Source: Biomphalaria glabrata (Eukaryota; Mollusca; Gastropoda; Planorbidae). Taken from it: a stretch of 64,000 nt of DNA. The notes under the pieces are model-generated. The model searched no databases and was not told the DNA's origin. It saw nothing but the letters and a program-made list of their open reading frames with translations. The DNA lies in the NCBI RefSeq assembly GCF_947242115.1, contig NC_074721.1, positions 18,749,001 through 18,813,000 of the forward strand. Reading direction: 5' to 3'. The translations under genes and the position numbers were made by a program. Positions 52,158 to 62,004 of this stretch are shown here, piece after piece; position 1 is the first letter of the stretch, and each line of letters starts with the position of its first letter.

Positions 52158-54428
52158 ACTTAATTAATCACTATTACATTCTGTTCCTTCATTCTTTAGG
52201 AAGACGTTTATTGTAAGTTTTTCCTGAAGTTTTTGGAAAAACTGTAGACTCCCCGCCCTTGCCAGCACGAGGGGTCTGGGGGAACGCTGTGAGTTCCACC
52301 ATCTGGGTTCGGGGCGGAGCCCCTCCGTCAAGCATTATTTCCGGTATTGAAAGCCATCAAAGTGCATATTCTAAAGTGCATTATCCTTCTAATAAAATGT
52401 TTTATTTCAAAAACCTAATTCTGTATTTTTACTTATTTAGATCCTTCTGTGCCGTTCGGCGTCTTGGGCGGCATGCTGCTTCCACAAAGATCTGTCACTG
52501 GCAATGTCCGAAGCCTCTTCCCACCTTCTTTAAGGTCCTCCATGAAAGTGTGGCGCCAAGTTGTCCCTGTTTGCATTTTTCCTCATAATGGCCTCCATGT
52601 CATCGAAACTCTCATTATCCTTAATTCATTTTGTCGGAGAACATGTCCCGCAAACCACATGCGACCTCATGCGACGCTTTGTCACACCTTTACTAAGAGT
52701 TCAACTCCCAGTTTGGCATAGGATTTCCTTGATTAAGACCCGATCTCTATAACTGTCTCCTAAAATCTGTCTTAACCATTTAGTCTTTTTCAATTTCGGC
52801 AGATGACTATTCACTGCACTTTAGTAATGAGGCCCAGCCACTGGTAGAAATTTGTAACCTCTCCTGGCTACGCTATTGGAATGAATAAGTGACTGTAGTT
52901 TGCTTTAGATTTTATATCGAAAAGGGATGTTTTATCGTCAACATCATCTGTTGGGGGTTTTAAACTAAAAAAAAACAACTATGGTGGTTTTTTTTGTTTT
53001 TTTTAATTAGAATTTAAATTTAGAATAATAATGAAGAGAGAGGTATTCAACCGCAGAACGCTCTGTAGGGAGATTTTTAACTCAAAACCATCTGGAGGGG
53101 TTTTAAACTTGAAAAAAAAGGATGACGAAGATTAAACTCAAAACTCCCCTTCGATTGGCTACGCTCATTTTTGAGTGTGTAATTTGCTTTTTTTTATATT
53201 GAAAAGGTATTTTTTTTAGCTTCAAACCCTGCAGTAGAGTGTTTAAAACACAAAACCCCTCTTGGCTACGCTCATCGAATCTGGTGACTGACTTATATTG
53301 AAGAGGGGGTTTAATCGTTAATTTCGGAGGGAGTTTTAAAATCCATCTTAGCTCTTGGAATATGGGGATTGTCGTTTGCAGTTTTTTTGTTTTGTTTTAC
53401 AGAAGAGAGGGTAGGAGGTTTTAAACTCAACCCCCCTTTGGCTGCGCTGGAGCAAGTGATGGTTTAGTATTAAAATATCAACTAAAATAAACAAAATCAA
53501 AACAAAAAATCAGTTGAACCCCAACCCCTCCTTGGCTACGCCCATGAAACTCATACATCACTTCCTCAACCTTTCTAAGTTCTATAACTCTTCTCATTTA
53601 TTCACTTAGTACGATTTTCTTCGTATATGTGCATCTATTTGTGTAGGAGACGGCGGGAGTGGTAAAACGCTTGGCTTCCAAACCGGGGGTCCCGGGTTTG
53701 AATCCTGGTGAATACTGGAATTTTAAATTTCGGGCGCCTCTTAGCCCACCCAGCTCAAAGGAATACTTGACATTAGTTGGAGAAAAGTAAAGCCGTTGGT
53801 CGTTGAAGAGGCCACACGACACCCTCGTTGACAGTATGCCACATAAACAGATGACCTTGACATCATCTGCCGTGTAGATCGCCAGGTCTGAAAGGGGAAC
53901 CTTACTTTCTATGGATAGACAGTTTCTATAAGTTAACATTGCCCATTCTAAACCCTATCCCCCCCTCCTTCCCGCTTCAATTTTACCTTTTCTTTACATT
54001 GAAAAACTGCAAACCAAACATTTTCTCGTCACCTAAGTGATGTGTATATATTGAGTGAGACACTGAAAGTTAGACCACGTAGGGTTTGAATCCTGACGAG
54101 AATCGGTTAGCTTGATAGGGTTAAACTAAGTCACTCCATCCTATCACTTCTACAGCAAGTCTGGTCTGGAAAGTGTGTGTGTGTGTGGGGTACATATACT
54201 GGTGGAGTGCTTCCTCCCCTCTTCATTTGAACTAATTGAATGACTAGATATTTCACTCACTTCCAGTCCAACCTAGAGAGCATAATGAGACCTAGACACT
54301 AGCTAGTTATACCTTTGTGCATCATAAAATAATATGGAACCTCCAAGGGCTGAGCTGTAGTTTTTCAAAGAAACACAAGGGGAGACAACGAGGGCCAGAA
54401 TCACAAGAGTTATCTTCCTTAAGCACAT
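43163..54428 (-). CDS. GH9 family protein, gene D (complete; NGAD and PDHR changes)
   Basis: Complete seven-exon GH9 paralogue: 54313-54428, 51255-51410, 46713-46923, 44980-45116, 44657-44823, 44303-44450 and 43163-43610, encoding 460 residues. The N terminus (MCLRKITLVILALVVSPCVS) is a signal peptide. The catalytic DAGD is NGAD (N67, D70), AGET is AGAT, GSLR is GPLG, and the signature-1 histidine is aspartate (PDHR, D371). The acid glutamate in NEVQVDYNAGF (E424) is kept, as are YWGRPEDM and the cysteines of the C-terminal part. Reading frame and splice sites are intact. Exon 3 is about 93% identical at nucleotide level to gene C exon 3, higher than the rest of the gene suggests. Intron 2 holds a 2.7-kb minisatellite. 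A splice-acceptor-like site at 54443-54444 lies 14 nt upstream of the ATG. Likely secreted; catalytic activity is doubtful. Confidence 0.95.
44876..44970. repeat. TATC then TGTC tetranucleotide microsatellite
   Basis: About 15 copies of TATC followed by 7 of TGTC, ending 10 bp from exon 4 of gene D (start of intron 4). Confidence 0.95.
45440..45915. repeat. 35-bp minisatellite, about 13 copies
   Basis: Unit GTGATACTAGTGATATGTTT plus AGGGGATGTGTTGAG. Variants (ACTGG/ACTAG, GAGGA/GGGGA, GTAAT/GTGAT) recur in blocks of several units, so blocks were copied together. Intron 3 of gene D. Confidence 0.95.
46040..46212. repeat. 28-bp minisatellite, about 6 copies
   Basis: Unit GTGATCGATGGTTTGTTTCA plus GTTCTCAA. 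Intron 3 of gene D. Confidence 0.95.
46366..46574. mobile_element. piggyBac-like MITE, second copy
   Basis: Left TTAA at 46362-46365 plus CTCTTTCTCTCC; right end GATAAAGAG followed by a degraded TTAA position. The interior (AAAAAGAGCATACATTCTAT and TTATTGAAGTTTAATCCTAA) matches 15767-16024 in reverse. Intron 3 of gene D. Confidence 0.75.
47389..47673. mobile_element. hAT-like MITE, 285 bp
   Basis: TIRs CAGTGGCGTAGCA and TGCTACGCCACTG are exact over 13 bp. Flanks ACTATTGT and ACGATTGC share 6 of 8 bases. Non-coding. Intron 2 of gene D. Confidence 0.8.
47735..47940 (+). repeat. Dispersed repeat R
   Basis: ACAAAACCTTATATCCACTC, ATTCTCGGATCAAGCTGAAG and AATTAATTACTGGCTATTAA. Intron 2 of gene D. 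Confidence 0.65.
48215..48385 (+). repeat. Dispersed repeat R
   Basis: GTACGCGTTATTTCTCCCAC, GGGATCAAGTTGGAATTTTA and AATTAATTATTGGTAATTAA. Adjacent to the 41-bp array in gene D intron 2. Confidence 0.7.
48472..51187. repeat. 41-bp minisatellite, about 66 copies, 2.7 kb
   Basis: Unit CCTGTTGTCTCTAACAATGT plus TGTTACCTCTACACTACATAG. A few units are 42 bp (AACAAATG). The variable sites (TTACC/TTGCC, CCTTTAC/CCTCTAC, ACATAG/CCTAG) come in mixed order, with a homogeneous block of the CTTCCTAG form at the right end (about 51000-51187) next to exon 2. AACAA and TTGTT in each unit can pair. Fills the start of gene D intron 2, 70 bp from the exon 2 donor. Confidence 0.98.
51411..52055. other. Gene D intron 1, left part
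   Basis: AT-rich, with a CA run at 51708-51730. No element or gene recognised. Confidence 0.5.
52056..53546. mobile_element. hAT-like element with perfect 8-bp duplication, 1.49 kb
   Basis: Ends CATGTGCGTAGCTAGGA and TCCTTGGCTACGCCCATG (reverse complement CATGGGCGTAGCCAAGGA). It is flanked on both sides by AAACTCAT (52048-52055 and 53547-53554). The right half has about five diverged 130-150-bp repeats, each with TTTTAAACTCAAAACC and a TIR-like TTGGCTACGCTCAT. A LINE fragment lies inside. No transposase seen. Intron 1 of gene D. Confidence 0.82.
52440..52740 (-). mobile_element. LINE ORF C-terminal fragment
   Basis: Minus-strand pieces WRHTFMEDLKE (with a frame shift), WEEASDIASDRSLWKQHAAQ and DAERHR match the TWR.TF.EDLK....W.E....A.DR..W tail of LINE ORF2. 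Inside the hAT-like element at 52056-53546. Confidence 0.6.
53645..53910 (+). mobile_element. tRNA-derived SINE, family 1, near complete
   Basis: Head GGCGGGAGTGGTAAAACGCT, B-box-like CCCGGGTTTGAATCCTGG, body TTCGGGCGCCTCTTAGCCCA, GTTGGTCGTTGAAGAGGCC and end ACCTTGACATCATCTGCC. Best representative of the family in the window. Intron 1 of gene D. Confidence 0.8.
54010..54185 (+). mobile_element. Decayed SINE-like element, probably family 2
   Basis: CACCTAAGTGATGTGTATAT, a B-box-like GGGTTTGAATCCTGACGAG and CCATCCTATCACTTCTACAG follow the family 2 order loosely. Intron 1 of gene D, near exon 1. Confidence 0.45.
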
Positions 54429-54479
54429 TGCTCACAATCCACCTGTAACAAGATGTCAATGTAAATTCTTAATGCAAAG

Positions 54480-55066
54480 TCAATGTAACTGGATCTAGAC
54501 GCGATACTCTACAGCAGTAATGACAAAGCTAAACATACTTTGATCTAGACGCGATACATAATAGAAGTGATGACCAAACTACATGTAACTGGATCTAGAC
54601 GCGATACTTTATAGAAGTGATGACCAAACTACATGACGCGATACTTTATAGAAGTGATGACCAAACTACATGACGCGATACTTTATAGAAGTGATGACCA
54701 AACTACATGACGCGATACTTTATAGAAGTGATGACCAAACTACATGACGCGATACTTTATAGAAGTGATGACCAAACTACATGTAACTGGATCTAGACGC
54801 GATACTTTATAGAAGTGATGACCAAACTACATGACGCGATACTTTATAGAATTGATGACCAAACTACATGTAACTGGATCTAGACGCGAAACTTTATAGA
54901 AGTGATGACCAAACTACATGACGCGATACTTTATAGATGTGATGACCAAACTACATGACGCGATACTTTATAGAAGTGATGACCAAACTACATGACGCGA
55001 TACTTTACAGAAGTGATGACCAAACTACATGACGCGATACTTTATAGAACTGATGACCAAACTACG
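54480..55066. repeat. 37-bp minisatellite with a longer variant unit, about 14 copies
   Basis: Unit CATGACGCGATACTTTATAG plus AAGTGATGACCAAACTA. A longer form adds TAACTGGATCTAGACG at intervals. It begins about 50 bp upstream of the gene D ATG, i.e. in the promoter or, more likely, in an intron of the 5' UTR. Confidence 0.95.
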
Positions 55067-55221
55067 GCCCGTGGGTCCTATCCGGCCAGTGCTCCCGGGA
55101 CCCTCGAAACTTGAACCGATATCGAAGCTGCAGAGGTTCTCTTGGACTCCACACTTTGTGTTTTATTGATGTGGCCCGATTTCCTCATCCTTAAAATGTA
55201 TACATCCTTCAGACATTTAGA

Positions 55222-55721
55222 CAGGGCCGGTCTTAGGCCACTGCAACCTATGCGGCCGCAGTGGACTCCGCACTTTCATAGGTCCCGCGCTAATTCCAGG
55301 TGTAAATTATTAAACATTTTAGTTTATCTTTCCGCGCCCTTCTGATTTTCCAGGAGCTCCTGGAAATCTCCTGAAATAGCAAAATAACCACACACAAAAA
55401 AAATCCTGGAAATCTCCTGCAATTATTAAAATCTTTTGAAAAATAGACACAATAGTCATTTTGGGGTATCATTCAATATGGAAAACGCCAATGCTACGCG
55501 TGATAAAAAAAAAGGGCATTGTCAGCTTTCATTTAATAAGAATGTAATAATAAGGCGAATTTTAACCAAAACCTAAAGTTTCAATACTTTACTTTAATAG
55601 TTTACTTGATTAAATGATTAAAATGCAAACACTAATTTTTTATAACAAAATCTTAATTTTCATTTATTATCCTTATCCCTAGCAGTACTGGCAGGGCCCG
55701 CAATTGTTAGGGCCGGCCCAG
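55222..55721. mobile_element. hAT-like non-autonomous element, 500 bp
   Basis: Ends CAGGGCCGGTCTTAG and TTAGGGCCGGCCCAG (reverse complement CTGGGCCGGCCCTAA). Flanks CATTTAGA and TATTCAGA share 6 of 8 bases. Non-coding. Intergenic between D and E. Confidence 0.75.
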
Positions 55722-56142
55722 TATTCAGATCTATGAACTTCTTAAGGAAATTTTAAATGAAAAACCAATAACAACCTACTTTATTTAGATCTAGTGCTCT
55801 GTAGAGGAAATATGAAAACAGGTGCTTGCCAAACCTTTCTTTTGTGTATAATATTATTTTGTAACATTGTATTATGACCTTTAACCCGCACTCTATGCAC
55901 TTTGCATGTGCTGCCAATCTAGCACATTTAGTTTTTCAAACATTTTCTGACTTTTCAAGCTAATAGTAAATATGAGCGATTCAAGAAGGTTCTAAGTTGA
56001 CAGGCTTTAAGGAGACGGGCACCAAGAGGATCTATTGAAGTACACAACGGAAAGAAAAGATGAAAAAAAAAACCCAGAAAAAAACAAAACATGTTTTGTT
56101 TGTCCATAGCCTTGTAATTATTTAATCATAAAAGCTGCAACA
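55722..56142. other. Intergenic, no gene seen
   Basis: AT-rich sequence between a hAT-like element and a minisatellite. Nothing further recognised. Confidence 0.5.
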
Positions 56143-56630
56143 GTGCAAGACTATAAGACTGGGCAGTCAGTGCAAGACTATAAGACTGGGCAGTCAGTGC
56201 AAGACTATAAGACTGGGCAGTCAGTGCAAGACTATAAGACTGGGCAGTCAGTGCAAGACTATAAGACTGGGCAGTCAGTGCAAGACTATAAGACTGGGCA
56301 GTCAGTGCAAGACTATAACACTGGACAGTCAGTGCAAGACTATAAGACTGGGCAGTCAGTGCAAGACTATAAGACTGGGCAGTCAGTGCAAGACTATAAG
56401 ACTGGGCAGTCAGTGCAAGACTATAAGACTGGGCAGTCAGTGCAAGACTATAAGACTGGGCAGTCAGTGCAAGACTATAAGACTGGGCAGTCAGTGCAAG
56501 ACTATAAGACTGGGCAGTCAGTGCAAGACTATAAGACTGGGCAGTCAGTGCAAGACTATAAGACTGGGCAGTCAGTGCAAGACTATAAGACTGGGCAGTC
56601 AGTGCAAGACTATAACACTGGGCAGTCATC
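56143..56630. repeat. 27-bp minisatellite, 18 copies
   Basis: Unit GTGCAAGACTATAAGACTGG plus GCAGTCA. Each unit has the inverted pair GACTG..CAGTC. Both strands are open for over 160 codons because 27 is divisible by 3; no start context, signal or homology supports a protein. Confidence 0.97.
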
Positions 56631-57302
56631 ACATGCTCTATGTAAAGTTCATGACGTGTCTCCTATAACATCACGTGATCTCCGCCTTGATGTTATAAGA
56701 CATATTTCATTGAAGACATACCCAAGACTTTGGCTTTAGATGTCTATATCTTCCCTTAAATCATACAAAATAGTCCTAGGAATTGAGCATCCAGCTGAAA
56801 GCACAGGCTCTATCTCTCAGCCTTTACGCCCACTCTTGTGCTAGCTGTACATTTCACCGAATTTTTTCTTTTCAGAATATCTTGGAGAGTTCAGAAAATA
56901 GGTTTCGTGTCTGTAGATAAGATTGTGTGCTGTGAAAGTCTGTAAGTTAGACGCAGACTTAAAGTAGACTAGATACAAGGTTGCAGTAAAAAAAACAACT
57001 TGCCAATAAAATAAAACCAAATAGATAAATAGAATGTAGATTTAATCTTTAAAAAGCTAATAATCAATGCACTAGAATAATACAACAAATCAAGGACCAA
57101 ATTCAACAATTCTAGAACAGAGGTAGAGATTAGATATGGGCAAATAACTAAAGGTCCAGATTTCAATCCAAACCAAGGAATGGCTGGGCCTCAGAGTTCG
57201 TTCAGTTTCAAGTATGTGATTGATTCATGACTACACGAGGCCCTGACCAAACAATGAAAGCAGAACGTGATCAAGCATTTCTCCATCCATTATATATGTT
57301 AC

Positions 57303-58117
57303 AGGCAAAGTGCGATGTGCAGGAATGCTTAGGCATTGTATAGATTGCCTGACGTTTTTTGGCAAAGTACGAAAAGATTCTCCATTTCTTACTTTGTCTA
57401 CGCATTCTATAAATTAACTAGATCTGCGTTAGGCAAAGCAAAAAATAAAATGTCTTATATAGAAAGATATTTATAAATTAAATATCAGTGAGTAAAAACA
57501 ACACAAATAAACAACAGGATTTCTTAAGACTAAAACTGCCTTTGTAGGTTTATGTTTTTATAACCTATGCTAAGTGTAATATCAATTTTTAAATAATAAT
57601 ATAATTTTATAAATGAACGAATTGTACTTTAAAAAAGTATTATTCAATATGTATTGTTTTGTTTCCTTCTCTATTTAGACTTCAACAGGAAGCTATGAGA
57701 CGTCGAACATTGAGCGGGTAAAACTGTAAACATGCAACGAGTTTATAATAATTGACGTAAGCAATTTTTTCATTTCATTTTTTTTTAAATTGCACGGAAG
57801 CTTTGATTAATTTGATAAATGAACTTGTGTTTTAGAAGACCATCACAACAAAACATTTTATCGGTTCCTAAATCAATGTTTAGTTAAGTGCTTCCTTCTT
57901 AGTAGTCGTATTGGTTTATAGTAGGCACATTTTCTTTCACCTTTCATACAACACAATAGGAAACATCTTTTTTTTTAATCCACTTTTACCTAGTGGAACA
58001 CTACCCTACACATACACAGTTAAATCAACATTTCACACAGTGCCAAAATCAGTTCTAGACATTCTATAAAATGCCTAGGCAAAGTAGGAAATCAAGAATT
58101 CATTTCGCACTTTGCCT
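57303..58117. mobile_element. TIR element of uncertain superfamily, 815 bp
   Basis: Left end AGGCAAAGTGCGATGTG, right end CATTTCGCACTTTGCCT (reverse complement AGGCAAAGTGCGAAATG). Further inside, TTAGGCATTGTATAG and CTAGGCATTTTATAG also mirror each other. TTAC and TTAA lie next to the ends, so a TTAA-type target is possible (Kolobok or piggyBac-like). Non-coding. Confidence 0.65.
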
Positions 58118-59180
58118 CTTAACATATGCACTCCACTTCAAGAAGAATTGCAATTCTATTTCATGTTTCTTTTATTTATTTATTATATATTTATGTTTAT
58201 ATTCATAAAGTTTTCGATCTAAATTTTTCCTACTGAAAATACAATATGACGGTAACTGTAAAACGTCCACCCCACTATATGAAATCACAAAATACATTTT
58301 AATCTAAATGTTAGGAAGCTTTCCATTAAATAATGAGACCTTGAGTCGAAATTACAATATTTGTCATGAGGCATTTATAAAGGTCGTTTATAAAGTTAAA
58401 CCAAAGCCAAATCTCCGTTATATTTTCTTCTAAGCATTTACAGAATTTTGTTTAAGATGTTCGAGCACTTTTAAAGCTATGATTTAATAATTTTATTAAT
58501 TAACTTTTAATGATTTGATACATGCTTTGATTGAATAATTTGATTGAATAATTTGATTGAACGATTTGATTGACTGATTTAGTGCACTATTGTAGGAAGT
58601 AGTATAATGCAGTATACTGACATCTTTTAGTTTGCAGGGTTCGTTCAGGGATCGTGCTCTGGTTAATGTTGGGGTTGGGTTCAGAGATCCCTAGTATAAA
58701 ATTCTTTCACTTTCAGCGCAGACATAAACGTCTGCTGCTGGTGGTGGGCTTAGTTTATTTTCCCCGTAGATGTCCTTTCAGTCTAAACGTGCATAGTGGC
58801 CTTTGTAATAAATTTCCAACCGTTTTATTTTGGGAAGCCTCCTGCTGCTCTCTTCGATGTCAGTTTACAGCAAGCCGGTCTTACTACTGCTACTAACAGT
58901 TAAACTCCAAACACAGTGTTCGCTTTCCCTCCTCATATAGCATTAATAGATCGAATATTTTCTTTCAAATGACATTTTTATATTAACATTTTCCTTTTAT
59001 GTGTTTGTGTGTGTGTGTGTGTATGCATTGTGTTTGTGTTTTCATGGATGCTGTCACATTCGTCAGTCTGTCCAGTTTCTTAGCTTAGAAAAAGTTGTTC
59101 ACATTTTGGCATTCTTCCATTTGTAAATCTTTGAAAGCTTCAGCGATTTTGATACACAAATCTGTTTTTAAGCTAAAACT
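58118..59180. other. Intergenic, downstream of gene E
   Basis: AT-rich. It holds a short TTTGATTGAATAA repeat (58525-58580) and a GT run (59005-59025). No gene recognised. Confidence 0.5.
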
Positions 59181-59186
59181 TTTATT
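59181..59186 (-). promoter_or_regulatory. Poly(A) signal of gene E
   Basis: AATAAA on the minus strand beginning 3 nt after the TAG stop. This again predicts a 3' UTR of only a few tens of nucleotides. Confidence 0.65.
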
Positions 59187-59189
59187 AAG

Positions 59190-61870
59190 CTATTCACTTA
59201 GACAAGGGCATTTATTATTCGTAGTTGGGAATAGATGAAGTGATTGGAGATGTATGATGGCAGCCAGGGCGCCTTGAAAGCCAGAGTTGTAGTCTATCTC
59301 CACCCTGTTGTAGATCCAGTCTGGTCTGCTATCCACGTACTGGTCATATTCGTCTGGGCCCCCAACAATGGCCCCCGTTAAAACCTGCGGGTTAGGTTCA
59401 GCGCTGCCGGCCTCGTTTTGACCACAAGGGGCGGGTTTGTTCGGACAGGAAGCGCCCCTGTGGTGCGGCTGTAGAGGGTACCTGTCGCCGTAGCCCACCT
59501 CAAAACTGTAGCAGCCGCCGTTGTGGTGGTTGTCTCCTAGGATGTAGTTGATCTGTTCCACCGCCCACTTCCTGTAGCTGTCAACTTCTATACCAGCGTC
59601 GGCTGCAAGTAGAGCCAGAAAAGCAGAGTTGGCAGCAAGCCTGGAAAAAAAAATTAAATTGCAGTTTCTAAGTAAACTATCTTAAAATGTGTGCTTAGGT
59701 ATCACTTGTGCTAACAAATCGTAATCAACGAAAACAACTGAATTTTATTACAGAAAAAACTTTATTTCATACACTAAAATACACAGCTTAAACATTGTGA
59801 AAGTTCCAAAAATAAAGGAGGTCAAATACTGATATAGTATCTATTGGGCATCACTACTTTTGAAACAAGGGCACATATAATAAAATAACTTTACTTGTTT
59901 TTATAGTGATACGAGTCGACCCGCGGCGTAGCATACGCCCCACTCACTTTTTTTTTCTGAGCCTCTCTCTCTGTTACTGCGAAAGTTACGTGGGGTAACT
60001 CTAACTTGCAAAATAAAATAGTTATCTTTCCATCACTTTTTCATCGTGGTGTACCGCATGGTTGGAGCACGAAGAGAATTATATATAGATATGTGTCTAG
60101 CGAAATTGAGAATAATTACCAAGAAAGATCCGTGCTCAGAGCACTTGATCAACAAGCTAAGGGAATGGGCATAGACACAAGATGGTCCAAGAGAGCCTCC
60201 GAGATAAAAGTTTAGCATAAAAACTAAAACTTCAAGGATAAAATCCGAGCCTTTCTGGAGTGTTCCACTAGATGATAAGTCTCAAAGGACTTCAAAGTTA
60301 CACACAGGCTTATGGAATTTTATGCAAATTGACTAGTTTTCGTTTGGAGTAATTGTCCTTGTTACAGTGTAACACTAAACCATCGAAGCAGTTTTTTAAA
60401 GAATTTTAATAGAACCAGAATTACACCTCCATTTTTTATCCATTCCAAATGTCAACAGATTTGATTTATTTTCAAAAGTGATCAAATTACCTGCCCATAA
60501 GAATACAATGTAGTGTAGCCGCAGAATGTCCCACCACTATACTATACTTTTTTCCGCAAATATGGCAAAATGTTATGTAGGCTGCAGCTGAGAATGCAGT
60601 CACTCGAAACAAGTCTTACTATTATGCTGCTGAAAAAGGACTCGCGTTCGTGAAATACAGTTGATTCCTGAGTATGACTTATCACCAGATAACATGAAGA
60701 GCAGATCAAACATGCGCTTTGTTTTCCTTACCCCAAGGGTCCCCACTTCATGGCCCAGACCAGACCACACGGCGTGTACTGCATCGAGCCTCCAGGAAAC
60801 CAGGCCTTGAAGTAGTTCGTGATGGCTTGTCTGTGAGAGAAGCTTTTAGTCTCTTCATACAGTAACTGCTGACAGGATACTGCGACATTGTTAACAAAGT
60901 CACATGAAAACACCGCCACAACAAAAAGACAATAGTGAGTTGATATAAGCTTTGTAACATACATATAAAAAAATGGTTAAAAAAAACAAAACAAAAACAA
61001 ATTATATTAAGCATAGTTGTATCAATTTGGATTTGTCATGCAATTAAAGTTGTAATAGATCTAGACCAACAATAATAAATCTGTGTGATTGTTTTTGTTT
61101 AGCGCAACTTCATTCAATACACTATGATCCTATCACTTGTCTGGACAAGTTGGAAAAGGGGTTAGGGTTAGGTTTGCCGTGATAACGTTTTAAATGCATT
61201 CATAAAAAAAAAATTGGAACGACCTGAATTCGAACTCGAGGGTTCAAGCCTACTTAAGTCTCCTCAAGCCAACACACTAACCACCGTGCCAGGGTAGTGC
61301 TTGTGAAAATAGAAGGTTTTATAGTTATTTAATGTTAGTTTCAAACTTTAAAGCGGCCACCTATTTCGCTCTCTAGTCTGCACTGAGAAGTCCAAGTTCT
61401 TATAAAATTAGAAAGTTTATAGTTTATTGTTAGTTTAAATATTTTAGTCACATAACCACCTAATTTTCTACTTATTGCTTCTTTACCCTGAGATGTCTCT
61501 ATGTAAAACAAAAATCAATTAATTACAACTAATGGATTAACTAATTGGTCATGTTTTTCATTGATTTATGTGTTGACGTCGACAGTGAATGATTGTTTGC
61601 AAAGTTTCAACTTAATCTGATAAAAGGATGTGGGAGAAATAAAGTGTACAAGATTTGAACCAGACAGACAGAGTTGATGTAGGTTTTGTCAAAAGATACT
61701 TACGTTCTTGGTTGTCAGAGGTCAGCGCCCAGTCAAAATCGTTGCTCGCAAAAGAGTTTGCGTCCGTCAAGTACTGGGCAGTTCCAGTGGCTCTGTAAAG
61801 CCAGACCGCAGCAACACAGAGTTCGTCCAGATAACTAACTGATGGGTAAGAGTTGGTCTGGTACGCGCCT
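59190..61870 (-). CDS. GH9 family protein, gene E (3' exons only; acid Glu replaced by Arg)
   Basis: The last three exons of a fifth GH9 copy: 61704-61870 (exon 5), 60732-60879 (exon 6) and 59190-59640 (exon 7, stop TAG). The gene continues past the right edge. Exon 5 reads RGAYQTNSYPSVSYLDELC and exon 6 ends in AMKWGPLG. Exon 7 has PHHR, the VGGPDEYDQYVDSRPDW segment and then YNRVEIDYNSGF. The glutamate that acts as general acid in GH9 (NEV) is arginine, with a new glutamate two residues further on. Intron phases match genes B to D; exon 7 is 451 nt against 448. The end of exon 4 may lie at 63986-64000 before a GTGTGT donor, but only five codons could be seen. AATAAA lies 3 nt past the stop. 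By sequence this copy groups with C and D. A catalytically dead, secreted protein is the simplest reading. Confidence 0.92.
61010..61665 (-). mobile_element. Composite repeat, copy 4, most complete
   Basis: On the minus strand: R segment (TTATTTCTCCCACATCCTTT then AATTAATTGATTTTTGT, 61500-61665), tRNA-like segment 61200-61300 (A-box-like GTGGTTAGTGTGTTGG, B-box-like GAGTTCGAATTCAGG), CAACTTGTCCAGACAAGTGA, TAGGATCATAGTGTATTGAA, GCGCTAAACAAAAACAATC and the tail GGTCTAGATCTATTACAACT. Not expanded by a minisatellite, so it gives the native order. Intron 5 of gene E. Confidence 0.72.
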
Positions 61871-62004
61871 CTGGTGAAGAAAAGGTCCACACGTAATATG
61901 AATGTAATGTGAACTTTGTTTTGTTTGAACAATTTTGATCTTTCCTTCAGTAATGAAGATTAAAACACCCAGGGCTGGATCCGAACTCAGAATAATCGGT
62001 GCGA

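Noticed and set aside
53645-53720. Possible tRNA gene (tRNA-like A and B boxes)
   Set aside because: No proper anticodon or acceptor stem, and it is followed by a shared SINE body. The same applies to 330-482, 13755-13935, 31335-31500 and 61200-61300.
56126-56739. Long open frames on both strands of a 27-bp repeat
   Set aside because: A repeat unit without stops whose length is divisible by 3 is open for ever on both strands. No supporting exon structure.
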